Shown here: positions 34,778-43,305 of the stretch, in pieces
Layout: the number at the start of each line of letters is the position of its first letter
How positions within the stretch are numbered: position 1 is the stretch's first letter
Assembly (NCBI RefSeq): GCF_052055875.1
Contig: NZ_CP170508.1
Span: forward strand, 310,001-374,000
Direction: 5' to 3'
DNA length: 64,000 nucleotides
Origin: Methanosphaerula subterraneus
GTDB taxonomy: Archaea > Halobacteriota > Methanomicrobia > Methanomicrobiales > Methanospirillaceae
The notes under the pieces: model-generated
Databases searched by the model: none
What the model was told of the DNA's origin: nothing
Seen by the model: the letters and a program-made list of their open reading frames with translations, nothing else
Translations under genes and position numbers: made by a program

Positions 34778-36108
34778 CCGATGCGCCGCGACCGGGCGGG
34801 GTCGTCCTGGTCTACCCCTACTTCCGGGACCTGGACCCGGTCGACAAACTCTTTCCGCCGCTCGGGATCGCCGGCCTGGCCAGCCAGATCCGGGACCTCG
34901 GCCTCCCGGTGAGCATCGTCGACTGCACGTTTATGACGGTGCCGGACGCTCTGGACCGGATCACCGCCCTCAAGCCGGCCATCGTCGGGATCTCGATCAT
35001 GGTGACGATGAGCGCCAACGCGCTGATGCTCCTCCGGGCCCTCCGTGCCCGCCTCCCGGCGACCCTCTTCACCGCCGGCGGCCCCCTCCCCACGGTCAAC
35101 CCGGCGATCTTCGCCGATGAGTTCGACCTGCTCTCTCTGGGAGAGGGAGACCTGGTCTTTGCGCAGTTCTGCCGGGACTACATCGCCGCCGGGTCGGAAC
35201 GGGCGTGGGTCTCGGGGGTCGACGCCGCGGACTACCCGGGGATGTACCTGGTACAGGACGGGGAAGTCAGGTCTTCTCCGCCGGTGCACAACCCGTCGGC
35301 GATCCTGGATCGCCTGCCGCTCCCGGACCGGAGCCAGTTCGATCACCTCCGCTACCAGCAGGCGATGGAGGAGTCCGGGGGTATGAAGCAGACCAGCCTG
35401 ATCATCACCCGCGGGTGCCCGTTCGCCTGCGACTTCTGTTCCAAGCCGGTCTGGGGGAACGTCTTCCGCAAGCCCCCGCTCGAGCGGGTCTTTCAGGAGA
35501 TCGAGGAGGTGATGGCCCTCGGGTACGACGGTCTCTGGATCGCCGACGACTGCTTCACCCTCGACACCGAATACCTGGTCCGGTTCTGCGAAGAGATGAT
35601 CCGTCGCGGCAGCCCGATCGCCTGGACCTGCCTCTCACGGGTGGACCGGCTCACCCCGGACCTGGTGAACCTGATGAAGCGGGCCGGGTGCATCAGGGTG
35701 TACCTGGGACTCGAATCCGGAAGCGACGAGACCCTCAGCCTGATGAACAAGAAGGTGACCGTCGAGCAGGGGGTCAGGGCCGTCCACCTCTTCCACCAGG
35801 CAGGGGTGGGGACGGCCGGGTTCTTCATGGTCGGGTACCCGGGCGAGACTGTCGAATCAGTCGAAGAGACCTTCGCGCTCTCCCTCTCCCTGCCGCTCGA
35901 CGAGGCCTGGTTCACCGTCCCGCTCCCGCTCCCGGGAACCCCGCTCTTTGAACGGGTGGCCGACCCCCGGGTCTGGGAGGACTGGGAGTTCTCCAACCAG
36001 GTGAAGTTCGTCTACCAGTCGACCTTCGATGACCAGTGGCTGGAATCGAGGATCCGGCAGACCCGGGCGGCGTTCGACGGTCGCCGGGTATCTCCGGCCG
36101 GCGATTGA
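34774..36108 (+). CDS. B12-binding-domain radical SAM protein
   Basis: About 444 residues. Residues ~10-140 form a cobalamin-binding-like Rossmann domain (GVVLVYPYFR, PPLGIAGLASQIRDLGLPVSIVDC, AIVGISIMVTMSANALMLLRALRARLP, FTAGGPLPT). The base-off motif DxHxxG is not seen. Radical SAM cysteines are Cys215, Cys219 and Cys222 in TRGCPFACDFCSKP, followed by GYDGLWIADDCFTLD and VYLGLESGSDETLSLMNKKVT. Such enzymes methylate or rearrange unactivated carbons in lipids, cofactors or pigments. The substrate is unknown. Downstream partner of the unknown protein above. Confidence 0.9.
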   Translation: MTDAPRPGGVVLVYPYFRDLDPVDKLFPPLGIAGLASQIRDLGLPVSIVDCTFMTVPDALDRITALKPAIVGISIMVTMSANALMLLRALRARLPATLFTAGGPLPTVNPAIFADEFDLLSLGEGDLVFAQFCRDYIAAGSERAWVSGVDAADYPGMYLVQDGEVRSSPPVHNPSAILDRLPLPDRSQFDHLRYQQAMEESGGMKQTSLIITRGCPFACDFCSKPVWGNVFRKPPLERVFQEIEEVMALGYDGLWIADDCFTLDTEYLVRFCEEMIRRGSPIAWTCLSRVDRLTPDLVNLMKRAGCIRVYLGLESGSDETLSLMNKKVTVEQGVRAVHLFHQAGVGTAGFFMVGYPGETVESVEETFALSLSLPLDEAWFTVPLPLPGTPLFERVADPRVWEDWEFSNQVKFVYQSTFDDQWLESRIRQTRAAFDGRRVSPAGD

Positions 36109-36210
36109 TCCGGTCATGTCCCCGCTTCTCCACAATCTATAAGTGACCCGGGGGCGAAGGGGGCGATCATCCGGTGCGTGCCGGGAACTGCACCGGATGG
36201 AGATGGAACG

Positions 36211-36444
36211 ATGGGTATGGAACACCACGAAATGGGCATGGGGCACCACGGCATGGAGCACCATGAGATGGGGGGAAACCCCTGTATGAAGATGGTATGG
36301 GAGAAACTCGACGATGAGACGAAGAAGAAGATCAAGCTTCGGATGTTCGACGAGAAGATCATGCACAAGGAGGACTGCATCAAGCAACTCCAGTACAAAC
36401 TCGAGACGATGAAGATGCTCCGGGCATCGCTGGAGAAGATGTGA
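36211..36444 (+). CDS. Small His/Met-rich protein with coiled-coil tail (77 aa)
   Basis: The N-terminal part is almost only Met, His, Gly and Glu (MGMEHHEMGMGHHGMEHHEM), with HxxM repeats that could bind Cu+, Ni2+ or similar ions. One Cys follows (NPCMK), then a charged, probably helical region (WEKLDDETKKKIKLRMFDEKIMHKEDCIKQLQYKLETMKML). The start at 36211 has ggag 8 bases upstream, while an upstream in-frame ATG lacks one. No signal peptide. No known family assigned; possibly a cytosolic metal-buffer protein. Lies between the radical SAM and RFAP synthase genes, with its own promoter likely. Confidence 0.7.
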   Translation: MGMEHHEMGMGHHGMEHHEMGGNPCMKMVWEKLDDETKKKIKLRMFDEKIMHKEDCIKQLQYKLETMKMLRASLEKM

Positions 36445-36536
36445 GGCCCCCTCCTCCTCTTCTTGGTCTGCTTCCGTCGTCCCGGTTCCCGTTTCGCTCT
36501 TCTTAAATACTCCCCGGTCCTACGGGAAAAAAGCAG

Positions 36537-38111
36537 ATGTCAGTCTCAGATCTCTTCTCGATGCTCAAGGAGCTTGAACAGTCCAGCCCGGTCTCCCCCC
36601 TCCAGAAGATCCTGCTCCTCACCGACGGATCGGTCACCAACCTCCTCGAGGTGGTGGCCGGCGAGCGGATCGAGGTGCACACCCTCGCCCAGCAGGTGGT
36701 GCGGGCGGACCCTGCCGAGGCAGCAGACCTGGGGATCGGGGCCGGCGACCTGATCAACTTCCGGGTCGTGGACCTGGTCGGTGCAGAGAGCCGGAGGACC
36801 TATGTCCACGCCGTCTCCCACACTCCGCTCGATCACCTCGAACCGGAGTTTCGGGACGACCTGATGGCCGCCGACATCCCGATCGGCAGGATCCTCCAGC
36901 GATACCATATGGAGACCCGGCGGGAGATCCGGGATATCCGCCCGATCCGTGCCGATAGGGATCTCTCCGGAACCTTCGATGTCCCGGCCGAGTCGGTCCT
37001 CTTCTCCCGGCGGTACGCGATCATCCATGACCAGAAGCCGCTGATCTTCATCGAGGAGATCTTCTCGCCGGCGCTCTGGGAGGGGGTCTCGATCTCCGGC
37101 CAAGCCGGCGCCCCGTTACCGGTCCCTGCGGAGGACCTGAGCATCCGGGTCGAGGCCCCATCAAGGCTTCACCTGGGGCTGATCGACATGCATGGCGGGC
37201 TCGGGCGGGTCGACGGCGGGATCGGGATCACGCTGATGAACCCCTGTACCGGCATCGAGGTGAAGAGGGGCGAGGACCTCACCGTCACGGGCGGCACCCC
37301 CGAGGTTCACCGGCGGGTGCTGGATGCTGCCAGGAAGGTGCTCGACACGGCCGGCATCCGGGGTGGCGCCGCGATCACGGTGAAGCGGTCGATGCCGCAG
37401 CACACCGGCCTCGGGAGCGGGACCCAGATCGCCCTGGCCACCGGGGCGGCGATATCGAAACTGTACACCCTGGACCTCTCTGTCAGGAGGATTGCAGCGA
37501 TCGTGGGGCGGGGCGGGACCTCGGGGATCGGCACGGCCGCCTTCGGGCACGGGGGTTTCATCCTGGACGGCGGGCACAGCTTCGGCCTGCACGGCGAAAA
37601 GCACGGGTTTGCACCGTCTGCTGCATCATCGACGGTGACGCCGGCGACGATCTGCGCCCGGCTGCCCTTCCCGGAGGCCTGGAAGATCGTCCTGGCGATC
37701 CCGAACCGGGGGACGAACGTCGAAGGGGCCGACGAGGTGGACATCTTCCGGGACTACTGCCCGGTCCCGCTCGCGGACGTCCGGCAGATCTGTCATGAGA
37801 TCATGACCCGGATGCTCCCCGGTATTGCCGAGGAGGACCTGGCCCTCTTTGCCGATGCCGTCAACGCGATCCAGACCCTCGGGTTCAAGAAGGTGGAGAC
37901 GGGCCTGCAGGACCCGGTGGTGCCGGCCCTGATCCGCGAACTCAAACAGGCCGGGGCGGCCTGTGCCGGCCTCAGCTCCTTCGGCCCGACCGTCTATGCG
38001 ATCACCGACGGGGATCTCGCCGGCATCACCCGTGCAGCAGCGGAGACCTTCGGCGAGCAGGGTGGCGAGGTGATCGTCACCAGGGGTCGTAACTACGGAG
38101 CGGTCTATTGA
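36537..38111 (+). CDS. Chorismate lyase-like domain fused to beta-ribofuranosylaminobenzene 5'-phosphate synthase
   Basis: A 524-residue fusion. Residues ~1-185 resemble archaeal chorismate pyruvate-lyases (LLLTDGSVTNLLEVVAGERIEVHTLAQQVVRA; SRRTYVHAVSHTPLDHL; IPIGRILQRYHMETRREI), which release 4-hydroxybenzoate. Residues ~200-524 are a GHMP-fold beta-RFAP synthase (APSRLHLGLIDMHGGLGRVDGGIGITL; SMPQHTGLGSGTQIALATGAAISKLY), the first committed step of methanopterin synthesis. 4-Hydroxybenzoate is an established precursor of methanopterin in methanogens, so the fusion joins consecutive steps. A TATA-like cttaaatac lies ~30 bp before the ATG. Confidence 0.9.
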   Translation: MSVSDLFSMLKELEQSSPVSPLQKILLLTDGSVTNLLEVVAGERIEVHTLAQQVVRADPAEAADLGIGAGDLINFRVVDLVGAESRRTYVHAVSHTPLDHLEPEFRDDLMAADIPIGRILQRYHMETRREIRDIRPIRADRDLSGTFDVPAESVLFSRRYAIIHDQKPLIFIEEIFSPALWEGVSISGQAGAPLPVPAEDLSIRVEAPSRLHLGLIDMHGGLGRVDGGIGITLMNPCTGIEVKRGEDLTVTGGTPEVHRRVLDAARKVLDTAGIRGGAAITVKRSMPQHTGLGSGTQIALATGAAISKLYTLDLSVRRIAAIVGRGGTSGIGTAAFGHGGFILDGGHSFGLHGEKHGFAPSAASSTVTPATICARLPFPEAWKIVLAIPNRGTNVEGADEVDIFRDYCPVPLADVRQICHEIMTRMLPGIAEEDLALFADAVNAIQTLGFKKVETGLQDPVVPALIRELKQAGAACAGLSSFGPTVYAITDGDLAGITRAAAETFGEQGGEVIVTRGRNYGAVY

Positions 38112-38136
38112 TGGGTTACCGGTAAAATTGGAGTTC

Positions 38137-38171
38137 GATCGGTGATTCTCTTTCGAGAATGATGACCGATC
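38137..38171. terminator. Stem-loop between convergent genes, probable bidirectional terminator
   Basis: GATCGGT-GATTCTC-TTTC-GAGAAT-gatg-ACCGATC forms a stem of 7 and 6 base pairs with a small bulge. It lies between the RFAP synthase stop (38111) and the convergent aldo/keto reductase stop (38203). No long T-tract follows, which archaeal termination would prefer, so the assignment is moderate. Confidence 0.5.
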
Positions 38172-38202
38172 AACCGATGATCGATCTGAACCGATCTCGC
38201 GG

Positions 38203-39408
38203 TTACGTCTGTTTGAATATCTGTCGTGCCATGGCCACTCGCTGCTCGAACTCGGGTCCTTCCAGTTCTGCCACAACCGATTCGAGCACCGCCGGGATGT
38301 CGATCTGCTGGGGGCATCGTTCAACGCACTGCCCGCACTGGACGCACAGGGATGCGAACTCGGCTTCCCCGAGGGCGACAGCGCCGCCCAGCCGTGCGGC
38401 ATACATGAACTTCTCCTCGTCAGGATTGTCGACCAGGTACAGGTTGTTGTACTCCTCGAAACACAACGGGATGTTTACTCCTGAAGGGCAGGGCATGCAG
38501 TACCTGCAGCCGGTGCAGCCGACTTTCATCAGTTCACGGTAGGTAATCTCTACTTTTTTTACCAGCCGCAGTTCCGCTTCTGTCAGAGAGTTCGGGTATC
38601 CCTGGTCTGCCAGGGTAAGATTCTCCTGAATATGCGTCTCCTCATTCATCCCTGAGAGGACGACCGTCACCTCGGGGTGATTCCATATCCAGCGGAACGC
38701 CCACTCTGCAGGGGTCCTCTTCGTCGGAGCCTCATCCCAGATCTCTCTCACGGCAGAGGGTACGGTTTTGGTGAGGTTCCCTCCCCTGAGGGGCTCCATG
38801 ATGATGACGCCAAGCCCCCTGGAGGCCGCGTACTCCAGACCCGCTGTACCTGCCTGGTTCTTCTCGTCCAGGAAGTTGTACTGGATCTGGCAGAAGTCCC
38901 AGTCATAGGCGTCGACGATCCGGTTGAAGTCCTCTCCTGCACCGTGGAAGGAGAACCCTGCGTTCCTGATTCTGCCGTCGGCCCTGGCTTTGTCGAGGAA
39001 ATCGGCCACACCCAGTTTCTCAACCGCATCCCACAGATCACCAACGAGTGCATGGACGAGATAATAGTCGATATGGTCAGTCCTGAGTCTCTCCAGCTGG
39101 GCGTCCAGGAGTTTATCCATATCCTCCCGGCTCTCGATAAGCCAGGACGGGAGTTTTGTTGCGAGTTTCACCTTCTCGCGGTACCCGTCAGCCAGGGCAC
39201 GACCCACGAAAGGCTCGCTCTGTCCCATATGATAGGGCCAGGCCGTGTCGACATAGTCCACCCCGTGGTCGATCGCAGAGCGTACCTGTTTCGTCGCCCG
39301 TTCTTCATCGATCGATCCGTCTGCTCTCATGGGAAGACGCATGCATCCGAATCCAAGGATGGATAGTTCGTCGCCGTTTTTGGGAATTTTCCGATACAGC
39401 ATTTTCAT
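38203..39408 (-). CDS. Aldo/keto reductase with C-terminal 4Fe-4S ferredoxin-like domain, copy 2
   Basis: A 401-residue paralogue of the protein at 15848-16993 with the same plan: LSILGFGCMRLPMRADG start, YVDTAWPYHMGQSE, LATKLPSWLIESRED, YYLVHAL, and C-terminal CTGCRYCMPCPSGVNIPLCF and CVQCGQCVERCPQQIDIP Fe-S motifs. It should reduce a carbonyl using electrons passing the Fe-S clusters; the substrate is unknown. TATA-like tataataataa lies ~30 bp upstream, so the transcript is nearly leaderless. Followed by flavodoxin genes upstream in the map, which could be redox partners. Confidence 0.9.
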   Translation of the reverse strand: MKMLYRKIPKNGDELSILGFGCMRLPMRADGSIDEERATKQVRSAIDHGVDYVDTAWPYHMGQSEPFVGRALADGYREKVKLATKLPSWLIESREDMDKLLDAQLERLRTDHIDYYLVHALVGDLWDAVEKLGVADFLDKARADGRIRNAGFSFHGAGEDFNRIVDAYDWDFCQIQYNFLDEKNQAGTAGLEYAASRGLGVIIMEPLRGGNLTKTVPSAVREIWDEAPTKRTPAEWAFRWIWNHPEVTVVLSGMNEETHIQENLTLADQGYPNSLTEAELRLVKKVEITYRELMKVGCTGCRYCMPCPSGVNIPLCFEEYNNLYLVDNPDEEKFMYAARLGGAVALGEAEFASLCVQCGQCVERCPQQIDIPAVLESVVAELEGPEFEQRVAMARQIFKQT

Positions 39409-39497
39409 TCACCGGGTTTTGTACCTTTTATTATTATACGGATTTTCTGGGGAGATTAATCACAGCGGTTTTAAATTTTCATCCCGAGTTCACGCAG

Positions 39498-40007
39498 TCA
39501 GCCGGCTATCTCATCCTGCGCCCTGTTGACCTCGCCGCCACGGATGGCACGACCTTTCAGGACGGTTGACTGCGGGCAGATCTTTTTGATATCTGCGACA
39601 CTCCGTCCTATGCCGCTTCCCTCGTGCGTGCAGAACGGTGCAATGGTCTTTCCGGCGAGATCATAATCCTCAACAAAGGTGAAGACCGGCATCGGCATCG
39701 TTCCCCACCAGTTGGGGTAGCCGAGGAAGACCAGGTCATAGGAAGCCAAATTTTCCAGGTGGCGGGTGAGCTTCGGTCTGGCATTGGCGCGAAGCTCCTG
39801 CTGTGCTACCTCGGTGGTCTCTGTATAACCCTCGGGATACGCAGTCACCGATTTGATATGAAAGAGATCGCCCCCGGTCATTTCCCGGATCATCGTTGCT
39901 ACGACCTCTGTGTTGCCGGCCGGCAGGTTCACGATACTGCCGTTGACATAGTTGTTGCCTGGGCGCGAAAAATAGGCGATCAGACATTTGGCATCATTCT
40001 GGTTCAT
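39498..40007 (-). CDS. Flavodoxin family protein
   Basis: A 169-residue flavodoxin-like protein: KCLIAYFSRPGNNYVNGSIVNLPAGNTEVVATMIREMTGGDLFHIK (phosphate-binding region), YDLVFLGYPNWWGTMPMPVFTFVEDYDLAGKTIAPFCTHEGSGIGRSVADIKKICP. It has the wording of long-chain flavodoxins annotated as flavodoxin_4. It probably binds FMN and shuttles electrons. Its gene lies upstream of the Fe-S aldo/keto reductase on the same strand with a 90-bp gap, so it could supply electrons to it. Confidence 0.9.
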   Translation of the reverse strand: MNQNDAKCLIAYFSRPGNNYVNGSIVNLPAGNTEVVATMIREMTGGDLFHIKSVTAYPEGYTETTEVAQQELRANARPKLTRHLENLASYDLVFLGYPNWWGTMPMPVFTFVEDYDLAGKTIAPFCTHEGSGIGRSVADIKKICPQSTVLKGRAIRGGEVNRAQDEIAG

Positions 40008-40058
40008 GGTTCCTCACGTTCCCGTCTTCCACCAATCCGGCGTCACCCTGCTCTGCAT

Positions 40059-40289
40059 TCATATGCTCTTTCCCATTTCGTAAGCAGCAGCCATCTCCGG
40101 TCTTCCTCTGATATCACCGACGTCCGTCACGCCGGTTCCGCAGATGATCCCTGCCACCTCAGCATCGGGATAGCAGGAAAGAGCTGCCTTAAAGCCGTTG
40201 ATAGTACCATCCATGGCTTCTGGTCCGGTGTCCGTGCTGGTGGCTATCAGGTACACTTTCTTGTTTGAGATCTCGGTATAACGCGGACA
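40059..40289 (-). pseudogene. Flavodoxin C-terminal fragment (5' end lost)
   Basis: The frame reads RYTEISNKKVYLIATSTDTGPEAMDGTINGFKAALSCYPDAEVAGIICGTGVTDVGDIRGRPEMAAAYEMGKSI, the C-terminal third of a flavodoxin/NADPH-dependent FMN reductase. The N-terminal FMN-binding part is missing. At ~40280-40290 the sequence passes into the C-terminal coding region of a cupin in another frame. It looks like a deletion joined the two genes. A GTG at 40256 could start a 65-residue peptide, but without the flavin site it is unlikely to work. Confidence 0.7.
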
Positions 40290-40636
40290 TGGACAAGCCA
40301 GGTGTCCGGTGCAGCCCCATGCCAGTGTTTCACATCCGGACGGATCGTTACCACGTCCCCTTCCCGGATCACCTGTGCCTGCCGGCCCTCTTCCTGATAG
40401 TACCCTGTGCCGCCGGTGACCAGCAGGATCTGGCCGCCGGGATGGGTATGCCAGCTGTTCCTCGCACCGGGTTCAAACATCACATTCCCAACCGGGCAAT
40501 GGAACGTGCTGTCATCGGGAACCAGCATCTTCAGCCATACATTCCCGATGAAATGGTCGTTTGCAATCCCATCCCCGGCAATCTTCTCCCCTGTGGGGAA
40601 GATGAGCCGTTCGGGAATTCTTTCCGCTCTCTCTAT
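40247..40636 (-). pseudogene. Cupin-domain protein, 3' truncated and lacking a normal start codon
   Basis: A small cupin of the carboxymuconolactone-neighbour type: IPERLIFPTGEKIAGDGIANDHFIGNVWLKML...GNVMFEPGARNSWHTHPGGQILLVTGGTGYYQ...GDVVTIRPDVKHWHGAAPDTWLVHV. After WLVHV the usual end is gone and the frame runs into flavodoxin sequence. At the other end the codon placed correctly behind gaggaggag is ATA (40636-40634) rather than ATG. Internal starts such as ATG 40528 would cut off the first strands. Two lesions in one gene argue for decay, though the metal-site histidines remain. Confidence 0.6.
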
Positions 40637-40677
40637 ACTATCTCCTCCTCAATCTGCTCTCATTCTTTTCATCACCA

Positions 40678-41313
40678 TCAGTCCCGGATAAAGTTCGTGA
40701 AAACTGTTGTTTCCCGCACCGGGAGCTTTACGCCGGCCCGGAGCCCCGCCTCTTTGCATTTCAGGAAGAACGCCATGTTCCGTGCAAGGATGCGCATGAT
40801 CTGCAGGCCTTCTTCGTCCTTCTCCACATCTTCCGGCTGTGCCCCGTGGACCATGTTCCAGTACCGGGACGATATGACCGGCATCTCCGAGATGGTGAAA
40901 TACTTGTTGAGCTGGTCGAAGGTGGCCGTTGTCCCTGCCCTTCGTGCAGAGACGACCGCGGCCGCCGGTTTTTGGGCGAAGATCCCTCTCCCTGCCAGCA
41001 TGTTGGTATAGAAGACGCGGTCCATGAAGGAGGTGATCGCCCCGGTCGCCGAAGCGTAGTGCACCGGCGATCCGAAGATGAAACCGTCGGCCTCCTTTGC
41101 GATATCCAGGAACTCGTTGACGGTGTCGTCGAACATGCAGCGGCCGGTCCTGGCACATGTATTGCAGGCCGTGCAGCCGGCAAGCGGTTTGACACCTATC
41201 CAGAATATCTCTGTCTCGATCCCTTCTTCGTTCAGGGTCTTTGCTACTTCGTTCAGAGCAGTCCATGTGCAGCCCTTTTTGTGAGGGCTGCCGTTTACCA
41301 GTAATACTTTCAT
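40678..41313 (-). CDS. Iron-sulfur flavoprotein / NADPH-dependent FMN reductase family
   Basis: A 211-residue flavodoxin-fold protein: MKVLLVNGSPHKKGCTWTALNEVAKTLNEEGIETEIFWIG, then CTACNTCARTGRC with cysteines spaced for an Fe-S cluster, GFIFGSPVHYASATGAITSFMDRVFY. It resembles Isf-type proteins, which take electrons from ferredoxin in methanogens. Start at 41313 has ggaggg 5 bases upstream. Its ATG overlaps the stop of the MFS fragment by 4 bp, so it once was coupled to a transporter gene. Appears intact. Confidence 0.9.
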   Translation of the reverse strand: MKVLLVNGSPHKKGCTWTALNEVAKTLNEEGIETEIFWIGVKPLAGCTACNTCARTGRCMFDDTVNEFLDIAKEADGFIFGSPVHYASATGAITSFMDRVFYTNMLAGRGIFAQKPAAAVVSARRAGTTATFDQLNKYFTISEMPVISSRYWNMVHGAQPEDVEKDEEGLQIMRILARNMAFFLKCKEAGLRAGVKLPVRETTVFTNFIRD

Positions 41314-41666
41314 CTGTATCCCTCCAAATGGTTCAGATTCTCCGGCAGATCCTGATCTCCCCGTACGATGCCGGGCCGTACGATCAGCAGTATCACGATG
41401 ATGAGTGCGAGCCAGAGCATCACCGTCCCGGCCGTCAGCGAGGCCCCGACCCGGACCGCGAGCAGTTGCGTGGGGGTCATCGCGGCGGTGCCGGCAGCAG
41501 CGAAGACGGCGACGAGGATGCCAAGTCCCAGCGAACCGCCGAGCTGGTGAGCAACATTGACAAGCCCTGAGGCAGCACCGGCATCCTCTTTCGTGACGCC
41601 GGCGATACCGGAGGCGGTGAGCGGGCCGAGGGTGGCACCCTGGCCAGCGCCGATGACAGCCGGCAT
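41310..41666 (-). pseudogene. MFS drug transporter (EmrB/QacA type), C-terminal fragment
   Basis: About 118 codons that match the last helices of a 14-TM MFS exporter: GQGATLGPLTASGIAGVTKEDAGAASGLVNVAHQLGGSLGLGILVAVFA, then TAGTVMLWLALIIVILLIV. Such proteins have ~480 residues, so about three quarters of the gene are missing. Upstream (41667-41700) no similar sequence continues. The fragment is in the promoter-proximal place of the flavoprotein gene and next to an HxlR regulator that may once have controlled it. Confidence 0.75.
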
Positions 41667-41846
41667 GGCTACGCGGCTCCCGTCGTGCTGATCTCGATAA
41701 CAATCCGTGCTAAAATAATTTTCATTGATTTAATTCTCCACCTGCTTCGTCGGTTTCGCCTGATGGGGTTATGGTACATGTTAAGGAGGTATGGCATAAA
41801 TAGGGAGTACGCACAAATATGTCACATACTTACAGGTTTGATACTG

Positions 41847-42200
41847 ATGGATTCCACGCAGAAACAATACAAGTACAACTGGGGAATCGAGGCGACCCTG
41901 GATGTGATCGGAGGAAAATGGAAACCGCTGGTCATCTACCAGCTCAAGGACGGGACGTTGCGGTTCAACCAGATCGTGGGCAAGGTGACGCCCAGGATCA
42001 CCCAGAGGATGCTGACAAAAGAGCTTCGCGAACTTGAGAAAGACGGCCTGGTCACCAGAAAGGTGTACGCCCAGGTCCCGCCGAAGGTGGAGTATTCACT
42101 GACGGAAACCGGACAGTCCCTCATCCCGATCCTCGACCAGCTCTGTGACTGGGGATATGAACACATGAACGACGAGATCGCGTTCAAGTGTGAAGAATAA
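41847..42200 (+). CDS. HxlR-family transcriptional regulator, copy 2
   Basis: A 117-residue HxlR protein: KYNWGIEATLDVIGGKWKPLVIYQLKDGTLRFNQIVGKVTPRITQRMLTKELRELEKDGLVTRKVYAQVPPKVEYSLTETGQSLIPILDQLCDWGYEH. The start at 41847 (MDSTQKQYKYN) fits family length; a TATA-like ataaatag lies ~50 bp upstream, together with GTAC/GTCAC repeats typical of HxlR operators. It is divergent from the MFS remnant and flavoprotein gene, which it may regulate. Second member of the family in the window (first at 26417). Confidence 0.88.
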   Translation: MDSTQKQYKYNWGIEATLDVIGGKWKPLVIYQLKDGTLRFNQIVGKVTPRITQRMLTKELRELEKDGLVTRKVYAQVPPKVEYSLTETGQSLIPILDQLCDWGYEHMNDEIAFKCEE

Positions 42201-42229
42201 CTGGCGGTTGGATATCTGACGGATTCTCA

Positions 42230-43288
42230 CTATTTGACCGAGAAAGCCTCTTTGACCAGTCTCTTCTGCTCAGCCGTCAATTTTTCCGGAATCTTGACGA
42301 CAACCCTGACCAGCAGGTCGCCCCGGTTGTCGGAGTTCAGGTAGGGCATCCCCTGCTCCTTGAGCCGGAAGCGGGTGTGACTCTGGGTGCCGGCTGGGAT
42401 CGTCAGCATCGCCGTCCCGGTGAGGGTGGGCACCCGGACCTCCCCGCCGAGGAGGGCGGGGCCGAGCCCGATCGTCGTCGTGCTCTGGAGGTCGACTCCG
42501 TGCCGCTCGAATGTATCGTGGCGCCTGATGTGGACGACGATGTACAGGTCACCCGGGGCACCCTGGTTCTCGCCGGGCTCCCCCTCGCCGGCCACCCGTA
42601 AGAACTGGCCGTCCTCCACACCCCGGGGGATCGACACCTCGATCCGTCTCGTCCTTCGTATTGACCCTCTCCCCTGGCAGGACTCGCAGGGCTTTCCGAT
42701 GATCTTCCCACGCCCACCGCAGTCCGGGCAGGGGGCGATCCTCACCACCTGCTGATTGCCGCTCCGCTGAATATTCCGAATCTCGCCGGTCCCCTTGCAG
42801 GTGGGGCAGTCGCGGATGAAACCGGGTTGTGCACCGGTGCCCTGGCAGGTATTACAATCATAACTGTGGGGAACCTCAACGATCTTTTTCATGCCATAGA
42901 AGGCGTCGGTGAGGGAGATCTCGAGATCGAACCTGAGGTCTGCGCCCGCCCGGCTCCGTGCCCTGCCCGTGCCCCCGGAGAAGGCGTTGAAGATGTCGCC
43001 CAGACCGAAGTCCCGGAAGAGATCGTCGTAGCTGGGTGGTTTGTACGTGGCCGAGTCCCCGGGTTTGAACTCTGTCCGCCCCACCTGATCGTACTCGGCC
43101 TTCTTCTGCGGGTCGCTGAGGACCTGGTAGGCTTCGTTGATCTCCTTGAACTTCTCCTCTGCGTCCTTGCTCCCCTTGTTGAGATCAGGGTGGTATTTTC
43201 TGGCCAGCTGTCGGAACGCCTTCTTCAGGTCGTCCTGGGAGACATCCTTCTTGACCCCCAGGACCTCATAATAATCTTTCTTCTCCAT
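42230..43288 (-). CDS. dnaJ: Chaperone protein DnaJ
   Basis: A 352-residue type I DnaJ: J domain with HPD (KYHPDLNKG, residues ~5-70), a Gly/Phe-like linker, four CxxCxGxG zinc-finger repeats (CNTCQGTG, CPTCKGTG, CPDCGGRG, CESCQGRG) and a C-terminal substrate-binding domain. It stimulates DnaK ATPase and hands over unfolded proteins. It lies 17 bp behind dnaK in a grpE-dnaK-dnaJ operon, the bacterial-type set found in many methanogens by ancient transfer. Confidence 0.96.
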   Translation of the reverse strand: MEKKDYYEVLGVKKDVSQDDLKKAFRQLARKYHPDLNKGSKDAEEKFKEINEAYQVLSDPQKKAEYDQVGRTEFKPGDSATYKPPSYDDLFRDFGLGDIFNAFSGGTGRARSRAGADLRFDLEISLTDAFYGMKKIVEVPHSYDCNTCQGTGAQPGFIRDCPTCKGTGEIRNIQRSGNQQVVRIAPCPDCGGRGKIIGKPCESCQGRGSIRRTRRIEVSIPRGVEDGQFLRVAGEGEPGENQGAPGDLYIVVHIRRHDTFERHGVDLQSTTTIGLGPALLGGEVRVPTLTGTAMLTIPAGTQSHTRFRLKEQGMPYLNSDNRGDLLVRVVVKIPEKLTAEQKRLVKEAFSVK

Positions 43289-43305
43289 CGACGGCAGAAA
43301 AAATG

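Noticed and set aside
40247..40528. Intact 93-residue cupin from an internal ATG
   Set aside because: It would lack the first strands found in frame upstream, and its C-terminus consists of out-of-frame flavodoxin sequence.
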